Below are positions 24,001 to 35,358 of a stretch of DNA of 64,000 bases, piece after piece. The notes below the pieces were generated by a model. It worked only from the letters and a program-made list of their open reading frames with translations, made no database searches and had not been told where the DNA came from. The stretch is from Laburnicola sp. R22_1 (Eukaryota; Ascomycota; Dothideomycetes; Pleosporales; Didymosphaeriaceae). Position 1 is the first letter of the stretch. Every line of letters starts with the position of its first letter. The stretch covers positions 4,030,001 through 4,094,000 of the forward strand of contig JACONQ010000001.1 in the NCBI GenBank assembly GCA_014281115.1, given 5' to 3'. Made by a program: the position numbers and the translations under genes.

Positions 24001-24192
24001 TCCGACGCCCGGACGCCCCCAAACGCTTAACTCACGCCTCCTTCCCGATTAGGAACCGTACAGCCGTAATACGGCTTAATAATTGGTACGGTACGGTTGC
24101 AATTACTGTGGGAGACCACTACCGTACGGACCGCCGAAAACCGCCTTCGAACGATACCGTACGAACCGTAATACGGACTGTTGCAAGCGCTG
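21087..24192 (-). mobile_element. Complete hAT-superfamily DNA transposon (3106 bp)
   Basis: The termini are CAGTGCTTGCAACAGTCCG (left) and the complement of CAGCGCTTGCAACAGTCCG (right), about 27 bp of near-identity continuing through TATTACGG. The flanking 8-bp direct repeat TAAGCACC (21079-21086 and 24193-24200) is a textbook hAT target duplication. CAG...CTG ends are usual for the superfamily. Both subterminal regions are dense in ACGG/CCGT motifs (21110-21230 and 24050-24180), resembling subterminal transposase-binding repeats known in hAT elements. The minus strand carries a decayed transposase. Confidence 0.93.
21271..23520 (-). pseudogene. Decayed hAT transposase (BED finger to hATC domain)
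   Basis: Reading the minus strand 5' to 3', a BED-type zinc finger lies near 23500-23380 (CEKCHTSRTAACLWD, then GHPQKVH). A core region follows down to about 23042. A block near 22134-21901 (VLTNDVPLYEYYGQSQYLQN, ALHPRLRL) comes next, and the hAT C-terminal dimerisation domain lies at 21852-21271 (RWWTEVGQTRFPILYKVAMD, SCDCERCFSSAKRTV, IEACQLQKNWL). In-frame stops interrupt it. One at 21901-21903 reads TAG where flanking sequence suggests a Gln before WIRKAKKSLEV. Another lies near 22207. Both would be C-to-T changes in CAG or CAA. The element is therefore complete at its ends but not autonomous. Confidence 0.8.
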
Positions 24193-24200
24193 TAAGCACC

Positions 24201-24830
24201 ACGAGTCTGTTTCGGTGACCGGATTGACTAGGGAATATAAGCGGTTTAAATGAGGTCTAGTAGGGTAGGAACGCCGGTCAAGATGCGAATGTGCTTTTAA
24301 GTTCTTAGATTAGAGATCCATCTATTTCTAGGGACCGTTGTCATGCAAAGAGAAACCCCTTCGATTGCATTGTAGGTGTTTCAATCAGCCCAGATTGCAC
24401 TCCTCATGATTCTCTTATCAGCATGAGCTCGTGCCTACTACCTTACCTAGCAAATACTATTACAGGCTACGATAGCAGTCGCGCGAGATCGTGGATTACT
24501 TGAGACTGCGTTCTTTTTCGTGCTAACACTAGGAGAAAACCTGTAAAAGTCCGGAATCGTTTAAGGTTCAGTAGCTTGCAATTGTGATCGGAAGAGGATC
24601 TGGAATCCTTCACCAGGCAAGGCCACCGTGGCCACGTAGGATCGACGGTGCCAACGCACAGTGTGAAGTCGTACGCTTGACCATTTTGGCCCAAAGTCCC
24701 TGTTTGGTACCTTAAGTAAGCCAAAAGATGCCCCGCACCAGGTGGGTGGGGATTTCCACAGCATGTGTGACACACTGCACCGTGCAACACACCCAGTCGG
24801 CCGGTACAATCTTACCACAGTTTCATCACA
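24201..24830. other. Intergenic upstream of the P450 gene
   Basis: No gene is visible between the hAT element and the P450 start codon. It likely contains the P450 promoter. Confidence 0.4.
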
Positions 24831-26642
24831 ATGCCGCTAGAATCGCGCGTGCTCAGCGCTCTTTTTGAGCATTATGCCGCCGTCGCAGTCCTCGCCGTTA
24901 CGGCGTACACGGTGGTTCTCGTCACTTACCGACTCTTCCTCTCACCGCTAGCCAAGTTTCCCGGTCCCAAAATAGCCGCAGTCACCAGTTGGTACGAGTT
25001 CTACCATGACTATTTTCGCCGGGGGAAATATGTCTTTGAGATCAAGAAAATGCACGAGAAATATGGTGAGGAGCCGATCATTTACTTACAGGAAACGGGC
25101 CTGCGCTAACCTGATTCGTGTCACAAGGCCCTATTGTGCGAATAACTCCTCACGAATTGTCCATTCATGATCCGGAGTTCTACAATTCTGTGTATGTCTC
25201 GGGCCATGTGAGAAAGACGAACAACTATGCCGGCTTTGCGCGTGGTATCGATTTTGACGGTAGGTAGGACCGGCGTACATGCCAACCATTCTGACATGTC
25301 ACTGCAGGCACCCACTTCCTATCCACTTCCCATGACCTGCATCGTCGCCGACGAAAGCCATTGGAGCCCTTTTTCTCACGCTCAGGTGTCACCAAACTCG
25401 AGCCTATGGTTGCAGATGTCGCCAAGCGCTTCGTTCGGCGGCTCGAAAGCTATCAGGGTACCGACCAAGTGATACGGCTCGATCACGCATATGTAGCTCT
25501 TTCGGGCGACGTGGTGGCAAGGATTTGCTTTGAAAGCCACTCCAGCTTGATCGACGAGCCTAATTTTGGTGTCGAGTGGTATGACTTACTTCATGACTTC
25601 ATCCACTCGCTTCCGCTGGTCATGGCATTTCCGCAACTGATCAAGTATGCGACATCCTTGCTTGATGAATTATTTCCACAAGGCTAATACTCTTGAGATT
25701 ATTGAACATGATACCCTCTGGAGTGCTGCGCTGGCTTGATCCACGCTTGGTAACCTTCGAGAAGTTCCGGGATTTGGCAGAACAGCACATTATCGATGCC
25801 AAAAGAGAACTGGAAGAGAAACCCAGCTTTGTAACTTTCGAGGCACGCAACTCTGTCTTCCGTCACCTTCTAACCAGCGGTCTTCCGGAGAGCGATCTTT
25901 CGGTCGAGAGATTGACCAGAGAAGCGCAAGTGTTCCTAGGTGCTGGGAGCATTAGCACGGCTCGTACCCTGGACTTCATTAGTTACTATATCATCGCAAG
26001 CGACGAGTACCGCACCAGACTGCAAAATGAACTAGCGCCTTTGATGGAGGACTTCCCCCACAATACGCCGTCTTTGGTTCAGTTGGAGCGGCTTCCGTTT
26101 TTGCAAGCGCTGATCAAAGAGGGGTTGAGACTGAGTTATGGTGTTATGCATCGGCTTCCTCGAGTGTCACCGGATCAGCCCATCTTTTACCGCGATTGGG
26201 TCATCCCAGCTGGTGTATGTTGTCCATCCAGTCCATGTCGCAATTCTGCTAACGAGACGAAGGTTCCTGTTGCCATGTCAGCATACATGAACCATACGGA
26301 CCCCAACATTTATCCGGACCCCTTCAAATTCAATCCTGATCGCTGGCTAGGGAACGTCACGCCAGCCATGACCCGATGCTTCGTCCCCTTCTCCAAAGGA
26401 TCTCGCAACTGCATTGGCATGAAGTACGTCCTCTCACAGCTACCCAGGTCGTCCAATTTTTCTAACTTGTTTGCAGCTTGGCATACTTGGAATTGAATAC
26501 GACACTATCAACCGTCTTCCGGCCGGGAGGTCCAAGGCTAGAGCTGTTCGAGACTGACGAAAGTGACATTATTCAGAGCCATGATTATATCATTCCGCTG
26601 CCTAACCTGGATAGCAATGGTCTCCGTGTCAAAGTGGTATGA
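24831..26642 (+). CDS. Microsomal cytochrome P450 monooxygenase
   Basis: Six exons (24831-25065, 25128-25259, 25308-25644, 25698-26214, 26263-26423, 26477-26642) form an exact 515-residue frame. Five introns of 48-62 nt have good borders, several with GCTAAC branch sites. An N-terminal TM anchor ([20 protein letters not shown]) leads to the proline hinge [12 protein letters not shown], so the enzyme should sit on the ER membrane. The I-helix has [11 protein letters not shown] in place of the usual acid-T pair. The K-helix EGLR has Glu376 and Arg379. The PERF-like FNPDRWLG and heme loop [12 protein letters not shown], with thiolate ligand Cys457, are all present. Sequence style resembles fungal E-class group I enzymes of the trichodiene-oxygenase kind. 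Substrate is unknown. No other biosynthetic gene adjoins it, so it looks solitary. Confidence 0.93.
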
Positions 26643-26658
26643 AGACGGCATTGGAAAT

Positions 26659-26806
26659 GGGGCGCCATATAGCGTCTGGATGGTATTTCTTATGTGGTCA
26701 CTAATGGTTAACAGAATGCACGTTGCAGATTCGGGGCGCCATATAGCGTCTGGATGTTATTTCTTATGTGGTCATTAATGGTTAACAGAATGAACATTGC
26801 AGATTC
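26659..26806 (+). repeat. Two-copy 74-bp tandem duplication
   Basis: Copy 1 (26659-26732) and copy 2 (26733-26806) both start GGGCGCCATATAGCGTCTGG and differ at a handful of positions. The first copy starts 17 bp after the P450 stop codon, so the repeat lies in the probable 3' UTR or terminator region. Confidence 0.88.
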
Positions 26807-27333
26807 GAGACTTTCAATATGAGCATGCACTTATGACAAAGGTTGCTTCATCTGCTGGTGAGAACACCCATATATAGGACAAGACCCGTCCCACCATTGC
26901 AATCGGCCAATTTCATGGAGTACTGATTGAGAAGATACCAAGATGTGTCATTTTCCCCGCGGATATCATGAGCGAAGGTCCACGGTATTGCGGTGTTGTA
27001 AGGGGATGAGCTGTGGTTTTCGAAATATGGCTAACGGAACTAGGCATAGCGCAACAACTCTGGTGTACCCCTCCAAGCCTACACGAATACCGTAACCCCA
27101 AGACCAGTACAGCTTCCTTTCCCGCATACTGATCTATGCACCTGCCTCAACTATTCGAAATATAACCCTCTGCACTACTGCGGTGACGTTGCTCCTTACG
27201 TGTTTGTGGTGGGCCTGGTGGGCAAGCGCAAGGCAACCATCTTGATATAATTTCCCTCTCACGAGTCAGGAGCTCCAACGTTCAGGCTTCAATACACCAT
27301 AACAAATTCTGCAATATCCTCCACTCATTCAAG
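26807..27333. other. Intergenic between P450 and F-box/ankyrin-like gene
   Basis: No gene is seen. The part just before 27334 should hold the promoter of the next gene. Confidence 0.35.
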
Positions 27334-28533
27334 ATGAACATTCTCGACCTCCCCATCGAGCTCCTCCGACCGATCATTAAAAATGTCCTACGATGCTACG
27401 ATTGCGGCCACCTGAAGCACCATAACAAATGGACGAACCCCGACGTAGTCAGCCTGGCTCGAGTGAACAGTAAGCTTGCCACCAAATCAGGCAACATTAA
27501 TTAACAACTTCCAGCGGTATTTGAGACAGAGGTATTCCTACTTCTAGAGGAGCATCGCTTCCTCGTCGCCCAAGACTCGCTGCCCTCTACGGCCTTCACC
27601 ACCCACCCCGAGGCCGCGACTTTCATCTCACAATACGTCTCCATCCGACCGTACGCCGACCAAGTCAGCTGGAAATACCATTACCCCGCCCTAGTAAACG
27701 CCATCGTAGACGCAATCCTCAACATAAAACCTCCAACCGACCCCATCGACAACCTGCGAACTCGCTACATCGCGACCCTGTGCCGCCAAGGATGTCCCGA
27801 CTATTACAACGAAGCATCCTACTACTGGCGGAACTGGTCCGTCCCTGTCACTCCCTTCAAAGACCACCTCCTCGTCGCAGCCATCTATCTCAACGAGGTC
27901 TCCACCCTCGGCGAGCGCTGGTACCTAGACTACGGTCTTTCCGAGACGCGGAGCATGTGCTGGGGCCCCCCCCTACGCGTAGCCATGCACGTCAATGATC
28001 TCCCTCTCGTCCGCACCTTGCTGCACCACGGCGCTCCGTTCTCGCACACAGGCTGGCTAAACGACCTCGTGGCCGCTCCCAACGCCCCCTCGCTCCTCCG
28101 CATATTCATCACCGAAGGGAAACTACACCACGCGGCTTCACAAAACGACATTTGCGACTTCGCAGCCGCACTCCTGCGCGCTGTAGCCCTCGACAAGGAA
28201 GATGTTACCGTCATCCTCCTCGACACGCAGCGCGACTCTTTCGCCCACCCGAGACTCAATTACTACCTCCGCGCGCCCTTCCTCGCTGCCTGTAAGAAGG
28301 GCTTTACGACTGCGGTGCAGCGCTTCATACGAGCAGGGGGGTACATCGATGCTGAGCGGGGCGAGTGGAAGGGCGGGGATTTGCGCACTATCATCTCCGT
28401 TACGTGCGACGCGGGGCAGGACGGTGTGCTACGGCTTCTTCTCGATGAGACTGCGTCGTTGAAGGGGGCGGTCTCACCGAGTGAGTTTGTCCTGCCGTGC
28501 GCGAAGGCGGGACGGATGCGTGCGTTGGGCTAG
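27334..28533 (+). CDS. F-box/ankyrin-like hypothetical protein
   Basis: Two exons (27334-27469, 27515-28533) give 384 residues. The 45-nt intron has an ATTAATTAAC branch region. The N-terminus MNILDLPIELLRPIIKNVL resembles the short F-box-like helix seen at the start of many fungal ankyrin proteins. The rest contains degenerate ankyrin-like helices: LRVAMHVNDLPLVRTLLHHG, APFLAACKKGFTTAVQRFIRAGG and VTCDAGQDGVLRLLLDE. Such proteins often act as adaptors, for example in ubiquitin ligation, but no partner can be named. The TAG stop at 28531-28533 comes straight after RALG. The same frame then stays open (LLNAAGELEALLAVALFAW) to about 28713, so the annotated end may be a recent nonsense mutation. 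Confidence 0.7.
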
Positions 28534-29560
28534 CTGCTTAATGCGGCAGGGGAATTGGAGGCGCTTCTTGCGGTGGCGCTTTTTGCTTGGGTTTTGTCTT
28601 CTACCTCCATTTTAGTGCTCTATTTTGCCTATATTTTAATCAGGTACGAGGTAATCGAGGTACCACTTGTTGTAGGCGGCGTAGTCTTTATATATCTAGT
28701 ATACCTTGCTTAGCGAGTTCAAACGCGGTTTTTTTTTGTGATCACCTTTTACGCTCTTGTTGTTTACTAAGTAAGGGGCTCTGCTTTTCTTGTCATGTTA
28801 TTTGAGATGAAAGCCTTTGTCCTCCTACCCCTAGGTAGATTTAATAACACCACATACGATACAATTAAATAAAGTAAGTAGTAAGTATATAAGTACTTTT
28901 TAAGCTGCTTGTGAAGTTTGCTCGATTTGCTTTTCGAGAGTGGATATGAGTGGACCAGCAATTTCGCAATCTGACACTGCTCCAAGGCCCTGCGTATGCA
29001 CTCCAAGTCGAATAACAAGCAACACGCTGTTCTCGTGCACGCTGCAAGTCCGTCTGTTATATGTCGGCTTCCCAGGGTATATCGCACGTCTTCTCGAGAA
29101 TCCCATCAACTGCAGTGCAGTGCAGCACATTCACCGTCCTGCATCTCACCCACACCACCTTCCTACACCGCCATCACCATCTCCCATCTTCCCATCTTCC
29201 CCCATCCCTGGAACAACCTGCCATCACCGCAAAACCCATTATTGGGTGGGGCCCACACACCTTCGCCAACATTACTCCGCACATGCGATGCGGGGGTGGG
29301 GCCCGGGCTCAATACCCCCCGAAACGCGCACGCTTGCAGATCAAAGCATGAAAGCAGTCAGGAGGATTATTTATCCCCAGGACCAGGACCAGGGGGGCAG
29401 CGGAAGGCGGAAAGATTCGCTTGGTTAAATAAATAGATAGAAGGGACCAGACGAGGGCGCTGGGAGTACAAAGCGTTATCTCGTACAAGACAAGACAATG
29501 CCTAGGGAAGACATTCGAGCTACGAGCTCCCTCCAGCCGTTGGATTAGACAGACGCGAAA
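28534..29560. other. Intergenic, 1 kb
   Basis: No supportable gene. The first about 180 bases continue the preceding reading frame past its TAG. Further on are C-rich stretches (29140-29230) likely belonging to the promoter of the MFS gene. Confidence 0.4.
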
Positions 29561-31409
29561 ATGGGTCTCGGCGTCCTCGAAGACCACAAACTCCAACACG
29601 TCCCCGGCACCGCGCCTCTCGCCGACATACTCGAGACAGACCACCTCTACCACGGTACTTCTCATCTCTCACCTTTTTCTTTCTACAGAAAACCGCATCT
29701 AACGCACCACACACAGGGCGCGACACCTCAGCGCTCAAACACGGCACAGGCCGCAACGCCGACATCGTCCTCGTCCCGCAACCCTCTCTCTCCCCCCGCG
29801 ACCCCCTCAACTGGCCGCAATGGAAAAAAGAACTCCTCCTCCTCATAATTAGTCTCGACACTGCCGTCGTCGGCGCATGGGGCCCCATGATATCCCCTGG
29901 TTTCGCGTCCATGGCGGAGCAATTCAACATGTCGTATAATAGCCTGAACGGCGGGCTGGGCTGGGCGATTTTCGCCATCGGCATTAGCTGCTTCGTCACA
30001 AATGGGCTGGCGGTCAAGTTTGGACGGAGGCCCGTTATGATTTTGGGGAATTTGATGCTGTTTGTGAGTAGTGTGTGGGCGTACCATGCGCATAGCTACG
30101 AGAGTCTGTTGGCGAGTAGGATTTTTGGAGCGATCGGTATGAGTCCTTTTGAGGTGTTGACGACCAGTGTCATTGGGGATATATATTTTGTGCACGAGAG
30201 GGGGTTGAGGTTGGCGTTTTGGGGACTGTGTTTGAGCGTGGGAGTAGGAGGGGGCAGCTGTATCTCGGGGTATATCATTGAGGTGAGTTGTTTTGGAATG
30301 GTGAGGGGAAGGGAAACTGATTGAGTGGTGCAGAATCTCGGCTGGAACTGGACGTATGGCATCTGCGCCTGCTTCTACGGCGCCTTCATCGTGCTCATAT
30401 TCTTCTTTGTGCCGGAGACGGTGTACAAGCGCGACCCGGCGTACAACCTCGATCTCGGGACCACAGACCATACGGAAGAAATACTCGATGCGAACAAGGG
30501 TGCCGAACCCAAAGCGGCCGTCGGAGAAGAGCCCAAAGATGGCACGCTGCAGACGGAGCGCGTGGCGAGAATCGAACCCATTTACACAGGCGCAGACGAG
30601 AAGCCGTACACATGGTGGGAGGAGCTGCGTCCAGTGCGTGGCGTAGAAAGCGACGAGAACCTCCTTGTCGTTATGGTCCGCCCATTCGGCATGCTCCTCT
30701 TCCCGCAAGTCTTCTACGGCTTCATCACCTACGGTTTCTCGACGTCGTGGCTCGTCGTCATGGGCGGCGTGCTCGCACAGATCTTCACGGCGCCGCCGTA
30801 CAACTTCAGCGTGTCAGCCGTGGGCCTCGTTAGCATCTCGCCGCTCATGGCCTCCCTGCTTAGCTTCGTGGCCGGCCCCGCGAACGACTACACGGTCAAG
30901 CAGCTGGCGCGGTGGAACAGGGGCATGTACGAGCCGGAATTCAGGCTGGCGCCGAACATTGTGACGCTGATTCTGGGCGTGGTGGGCTTCTTTGGCTTCG
31001 GCGCGACGTTGCAGAACGGCGCGCCATGGGGCGGGCCCGTGTTTTTGTATGGCCTGATTTATTTCGCCATGGCGTTCCTCAATGTGGGGTATGTTGTTTT
31101 GTTTGCGGCCTTGGGATGAAGACGGCTGGAGCTGACGTGCGTAGGGTATACGGATACATCACCGAGTGCCACCGTTCCAAGGCACCCGAGGCGTTTGCGG
31201 CGCTCAACCTGCGGAACGTGTATTCGTTTGGCATGAACTACTTCATCAGCGCGTGGATCAGCAGCATGGGCCCGCTGCAGGTTTTCTCGACCATTGGCGG
31301 GCTGCACATCTTCATCATGCTGTTGACGGTGCCCATGTGGATCTTTGGCAAGAGGGCGCGCTCGATGACGGCGCGGGTGCCGTTTTTCAAGGCGATGCAG
31401 GGGCGCTGA
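29561..31409 (+). CDS. Major facilitator superfamily transporter (DHA1-like)
   Basis: Four exons (29561-29654, 29717-30282, 30334-31088, 31145-31409) encode 559 residues in an exact frame. After a polar N-terminus with DPLNWPQWKK, common in fungal drug:H+ antiporter-1 family members, come twelve predicted TM helices split by a long central cytosolic loop (about residues 254-330). The loop opens with the conserved FVPETVYKRD. Motif A is present as LAVKFGRRP. The overall pattern is close to the HOL1/polyamine-type branch of DHA1, which is an inference from motif style only. It is expected at the plasma membrane or vacuole. No cluster partner indicates its substrate. Confidence 0.88.
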
Positions 31410-32148
31410 GCGAGTGAGGCCGCAGGATTGCCCGGTGCGGAAGCGTGATGTGTCGATGGCGGGTAGAACATGGTAGCGTGCAGTGTGCTGGCGGCGCCGT
31501 GGATGCGTCTTCCTGTTGGGCGTCTCCGGGCTCACGTTCCTGCAGAGCAAAGCTGCCGAAGATGATCAAGTAGAGCGCATTACCTGAGGTATTTTGACGG
31601 TGCAGCTGGTCGATGGTGAAGGGTTGGCAGGCAGCGCAAGTGGGTACCGAGGTGGATTTTGCTTGTGCGAGCGATGAACGAGATGAACGAGGAAGCCACG
31701 GGTAACGCGTCTGCCACAGCAGGAAGGCGCGACTGGCAGCAGGCGGCGCACCGGCAGCAGGAAGGCGCGACTGGCGGGTGGTGCATTTATGTGAAGTGTA
31801 CGCATATGCATACCCAGTCGTGAGCACGACAAGGCCTTGAAGGCACAGCGCAGCGCGGTGAATGCTTGTCGTACCCCCGTGTGTTCGTCTGCGCGCGGAT
31901 ACGCCGGCAGCGCGGCCCACGGCGGCTAGTGAGGCTGTCGACTCTGTGCCAGTCCGCTGTCAGGGCGCCCGCACGGTCTCGGCGCGTGCCTGGCCTGGCG
32001 TCCCGGAGCGTCGTCTGTCTTGTCGTCGCGCTGCGGCTGCGTCCCCTCCTCGCTCTGCTGTCCTGCCCAGTGCCCCAGGTCATGTCGAGCCGTCGTCGAC
32101 GCTGCACCGCGCAGCTCTAATCCCCCCCCGACCAAGAATGCGGCGGCC
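31410..32148. other. Intergenic between MFS and GT90 genes
   Basis: GC-rich sequence with a 21-bp direct repeat (CAGCAGGAAGGCGCGACTGG at about 31717 and 31755). Several long frames are open because stop codons are rare at this base composition. None shows a domain. Confidence 0.4.
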
Positions 32149-35100
32149 ATGGACAGGAAGGCGCTCCTCGTCCCGTGGTGAGTCGCTCCCCGCTGACGAC
32201 TGCTACCCTCGCCGGCTGATCATCGCCAGCGGCCTCGTCCTGGCGTCTAGCTACCTGGCCTCGAGCATCACCACGTCCTTTGCCCTCGACCGCCCGCTGC
32301 ACTCCCTCGCCGTGGTCCTGCTGCTGAGCGGGCTCGCCATTGTTGCCTACGAGACGCGCGCCGCAAACACTCGCCGCCCATCCGCAAGCGCGCGCCCTGA
32401 GACCATCCCGCTGGTCGACGGCAGCGGCCGCCCGTCATCCGAGGAGGATTGGACGCCCGCAGAGCGCCCGCTGCGAAGAGACGGCCTCGGGCAGCGCGCC
32501 CTCGCCGTGCTGCTGGCCGCGCTGCTGGGCCTGCTCGGCGCCCGCATCGCCGTCTTCCACGCCGTGCTCAAGAACGTCGAGTGCTCCGGCCCGCCGCTCA
32601 CGGTAAGCGCGCTGTTCCGGACGCCAATGGCCCACTGCTGACCCCGCCCAGGCCTTTCTCCCTCTCGTCATGGCCCTCTACCACGGCTTCCGCCCGCCCC
32701 AGCCCCGTCCGCTGCCCGCCTGGAGCGCTGACTCACCGCCGGAGGCCTACCTCGATCGCTTCGTCTACTTCCTCTTGCATGGCCCCACTCGCTACATCCT
32801 CCCCTCGCTCCTGCTGGCCATTAGCAGCTTCCTCACCACCCTCCGGACAAGCGTGCTGCCGTCGACGTACATATGTCCCATTTCGACCTCCGCAGCTGCC
32901 GTCGTTCCCAAGCTGCAATTCCTCGGATTTCTGATAGACTGTATTGTGGTATTGCTGCTTTATCGTTTGGTCGAGGAGGGTCTGTCTCAGTCTGAAAATA
33001 ACCAACCCGCGCCCAAAGATGGCACCACCATCCATGGGCTGATAGGCTTCACCTTCATTGTAGGTACTACTCGAAGCCTGCCTAGTTGTATGTGCTAACC
33101 CTTCAGGCATGTGCTCTAGTTCTTGGTATAGTGGGTGTAATTGTCTACAGTGCATTGCCGGAACACCGCGAATGGCTCCTTTCAGCCCCTCGCGAATACC
33201 TGCTTGGTCTTCTCCGTTTGTCTTTGATGATACCCCTTATGATGTTATGTTTCCTTTTCTCGGTACGTAGTTCCCCAAGATTCTGGAACTCTCGCTGACC
33301 TTACAGGCTCGAATGTATGGCGTCATGGGTGCCGTGCTCATTGCGGCGTTTTCATCTGCATTTATAGGCGTTTTACGGGCCCTAGCTACGGGCGTTGCCC
33401 ATTCGTTTCCTCCAAAATCCACCGTCGCCATCAGCCTCTGCCTCACCCTCCTCACGATTGCCTTGGTACTCCAACTGGTCGCCGACGCGATTGATTCAGG
33501 CCAAAACCGGCCAAAGATACCGGTCCGCCTTGGGCGGAACCAGACTGTATCAGTCGTTGCCATCCTAGTCCTATTCTCTATTGGTGTCGGCGTATACCGC
33601 TACCAGCGGCCCTTTCTAGGTCATCCCATCACCAAATTGATTACGATTGCCGACGAACAACATCAACGATGGGCGTTCCAGGCTCATCAAAGCAAGTCAC
33701 TGGCACAAGCAGTGATTCGATATCAAGAGCGCTACTCCCGCGATCCGCCTCCGCATTTCGACAAGTGGTTCGAGTTTGCAACGAGTCGAGATTCAATCGT
33801 GATCGACGATTTCGACAACATCGAGGAGGATCTTATCCCCTTCTCTTCTTTGAAACCAGCCGAATTGCGAAGACGTACTTCTGAGATCCTTTCACGCAAC
33901 GAAGACCTTGGGGGCATCCGGATAAGAGATGGCAAAGCTGAAATATTTGGCACTTCTCTTGCTAACCAGAAATGGGTGCTTGATGGTGTTCTTCAAATGA
34001 TTGGAAAGTTCGTTGAATTTATTCCAGACATGGACATTGCTTTTAACCTCAACGACGAGCCCCGCGTAGCTGTGCCATATGAGCAGTTCCAAGCGGCCCG
34101 TATGCATCATCTCCAATATCCTGAGCACACTGCCGAGGATGGCACCATCGACTTCCGCGCTGATCGCGCGTCTACTTGGGATGAAAGCCCTGGCTCTCCA
34201 CGAGCACTCTCAGTGTTTGACCAGGCGGGAGGAAAGCCCTCGTTCCGGACGTATGGTTCTATCGCTTGTTCGCCAGAGACGCGTGCACGAAGAGAGAGGC
34301 GCTGGGATACCAGTGCATTCTGCTCTGCTTGCGCTGCACCTCACTCCATGGGAGCTTTCGTTGCGGACTGGACACTATCAGCTAGCCCTTGTCACCAGCC
34401 CGATCTCGCCAACCTCCACGGTCTCCATCTAAGCCCGGCAGCTCTTTCTGGGACACATGAACTGGTTCCTATTTTTAGTCAAAGTCGGGCCCCAGGATAC
34501 GCAGATATCCGCTACCCTTCACCGTGGAACTACATGGACAAGATGAAGTACGAGTTTGGGGAAGAGTTTCCAGATCCAAATTTTGCCAAGAAGGAAAACA
34601 TCCTGTTCTGGCGTGGAGAGACAACCGAAGGTATCAGTGTAGCTGGATCGTGGAGAGGTATGGTGCGACAACGTTTTGTGCATCTTTTGAATAACGAGAC
34701 GTCTCGACAGCCAATCTTCCTGCCCACCGGAAGCAAAAGCGGCAAGCTGGAATACGTCATGCAGCAGCCCGACCAGATCAAGGAATTGCTTGAAACCAAG
34801 TTCGATGCGCGCTTCGTCAACGACATAGCCAGGTGCAGCGGGTTGGACTGCAACGATCAAAAACTGGAATTCTGGTCTGGCAAATCGATTGACTTCAGAG
34901 ACCACTGGCGATACCGCTATCTCTTCGATACCGACGGTGCAGGCTTCTCAAACCGCTTCCTCCCATTCTTGCAATCCAACAGCGTTGTCTTCAAAGCAGC
35001 ACTCTACCGAGAATGGTACGAAGGTCGACTGACTGCATGGAAGCACTTTGTCCCGGTCGATCTTCGCCTTCACGATCTCTTCTCTTCTCTCGCCTACTTT

Positions 35101-35358
35101 GGCGGCTATAGTCTGAAAGAGGGGGGCAAGCACACCATGGAACCTAAAGACAAAGAGGCGGAGGCCATCGCAAGGGCAGGGAAGGTATGGACGGAAAAAG
35201 TGCTAAGGAAGGAAGACATGGAGATCTACATGTTTAGGCTGCTGCTCGAGTGGGGTCGCTTGACTGACGACCGGAGAAAAGACGTTGGGTTCCGGATGGA
35301 TACGAAGGGGCGCAAGGGGAAGGAGAAGGAGGGGGAAGGAAAGTTGGGTGGAGGCTAG
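32149..35358 (+). CDS. CAP10/GT90-family glycosyltransferase with multi-TM N-terminus
   Basis: Exons 32149-32177, 32230-32602, 32652-33059, 33107-33262 and 33307-35358 join into an exact 1005-residue frame. About 370 N-terminal residues form a series of TM helices (for example LIDCIVVLLLYRLVEE, YGVMGAVLIAAFSSAFIGVL, VSVVAILVLFSIGVGVYRY). The C-terminal half is a CAP10 domain: ENILFWRGETTEG, RFVHLLN, YRYLFDTDGAGFSNRFLPFL, VVFKAALYREWY and KHFVPVDLRLHDL. Related fungal proteins include the cryptococcal beta-1,2-xylosyltransferase and capsule factor CAP10, acting in the secretory pathway. Donor and acceptor here are unknown. The first intron (32178-32229, GTGAGT, CTGAC, CAG) is inferred. An unspliced alternative start at 32138 is also in frame with exon 2. 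Confidence 0.88.

Noticed and set aside
24831..31409. P450 plus MFS transporter as a secondary-metabolite cluster
   Set aside because: They are 3 kb apart with an F-box/ankyrin-like gene between them, and there is no synthase, terpene cyclase or cluster regulator nearby.
31862..32137. Long upstream extension of the GT90 reading frame
   Set aside because: It is open only because the region is GC-rich. It lacks a membrane or signal pattern and overlaps the likely 5' leader.
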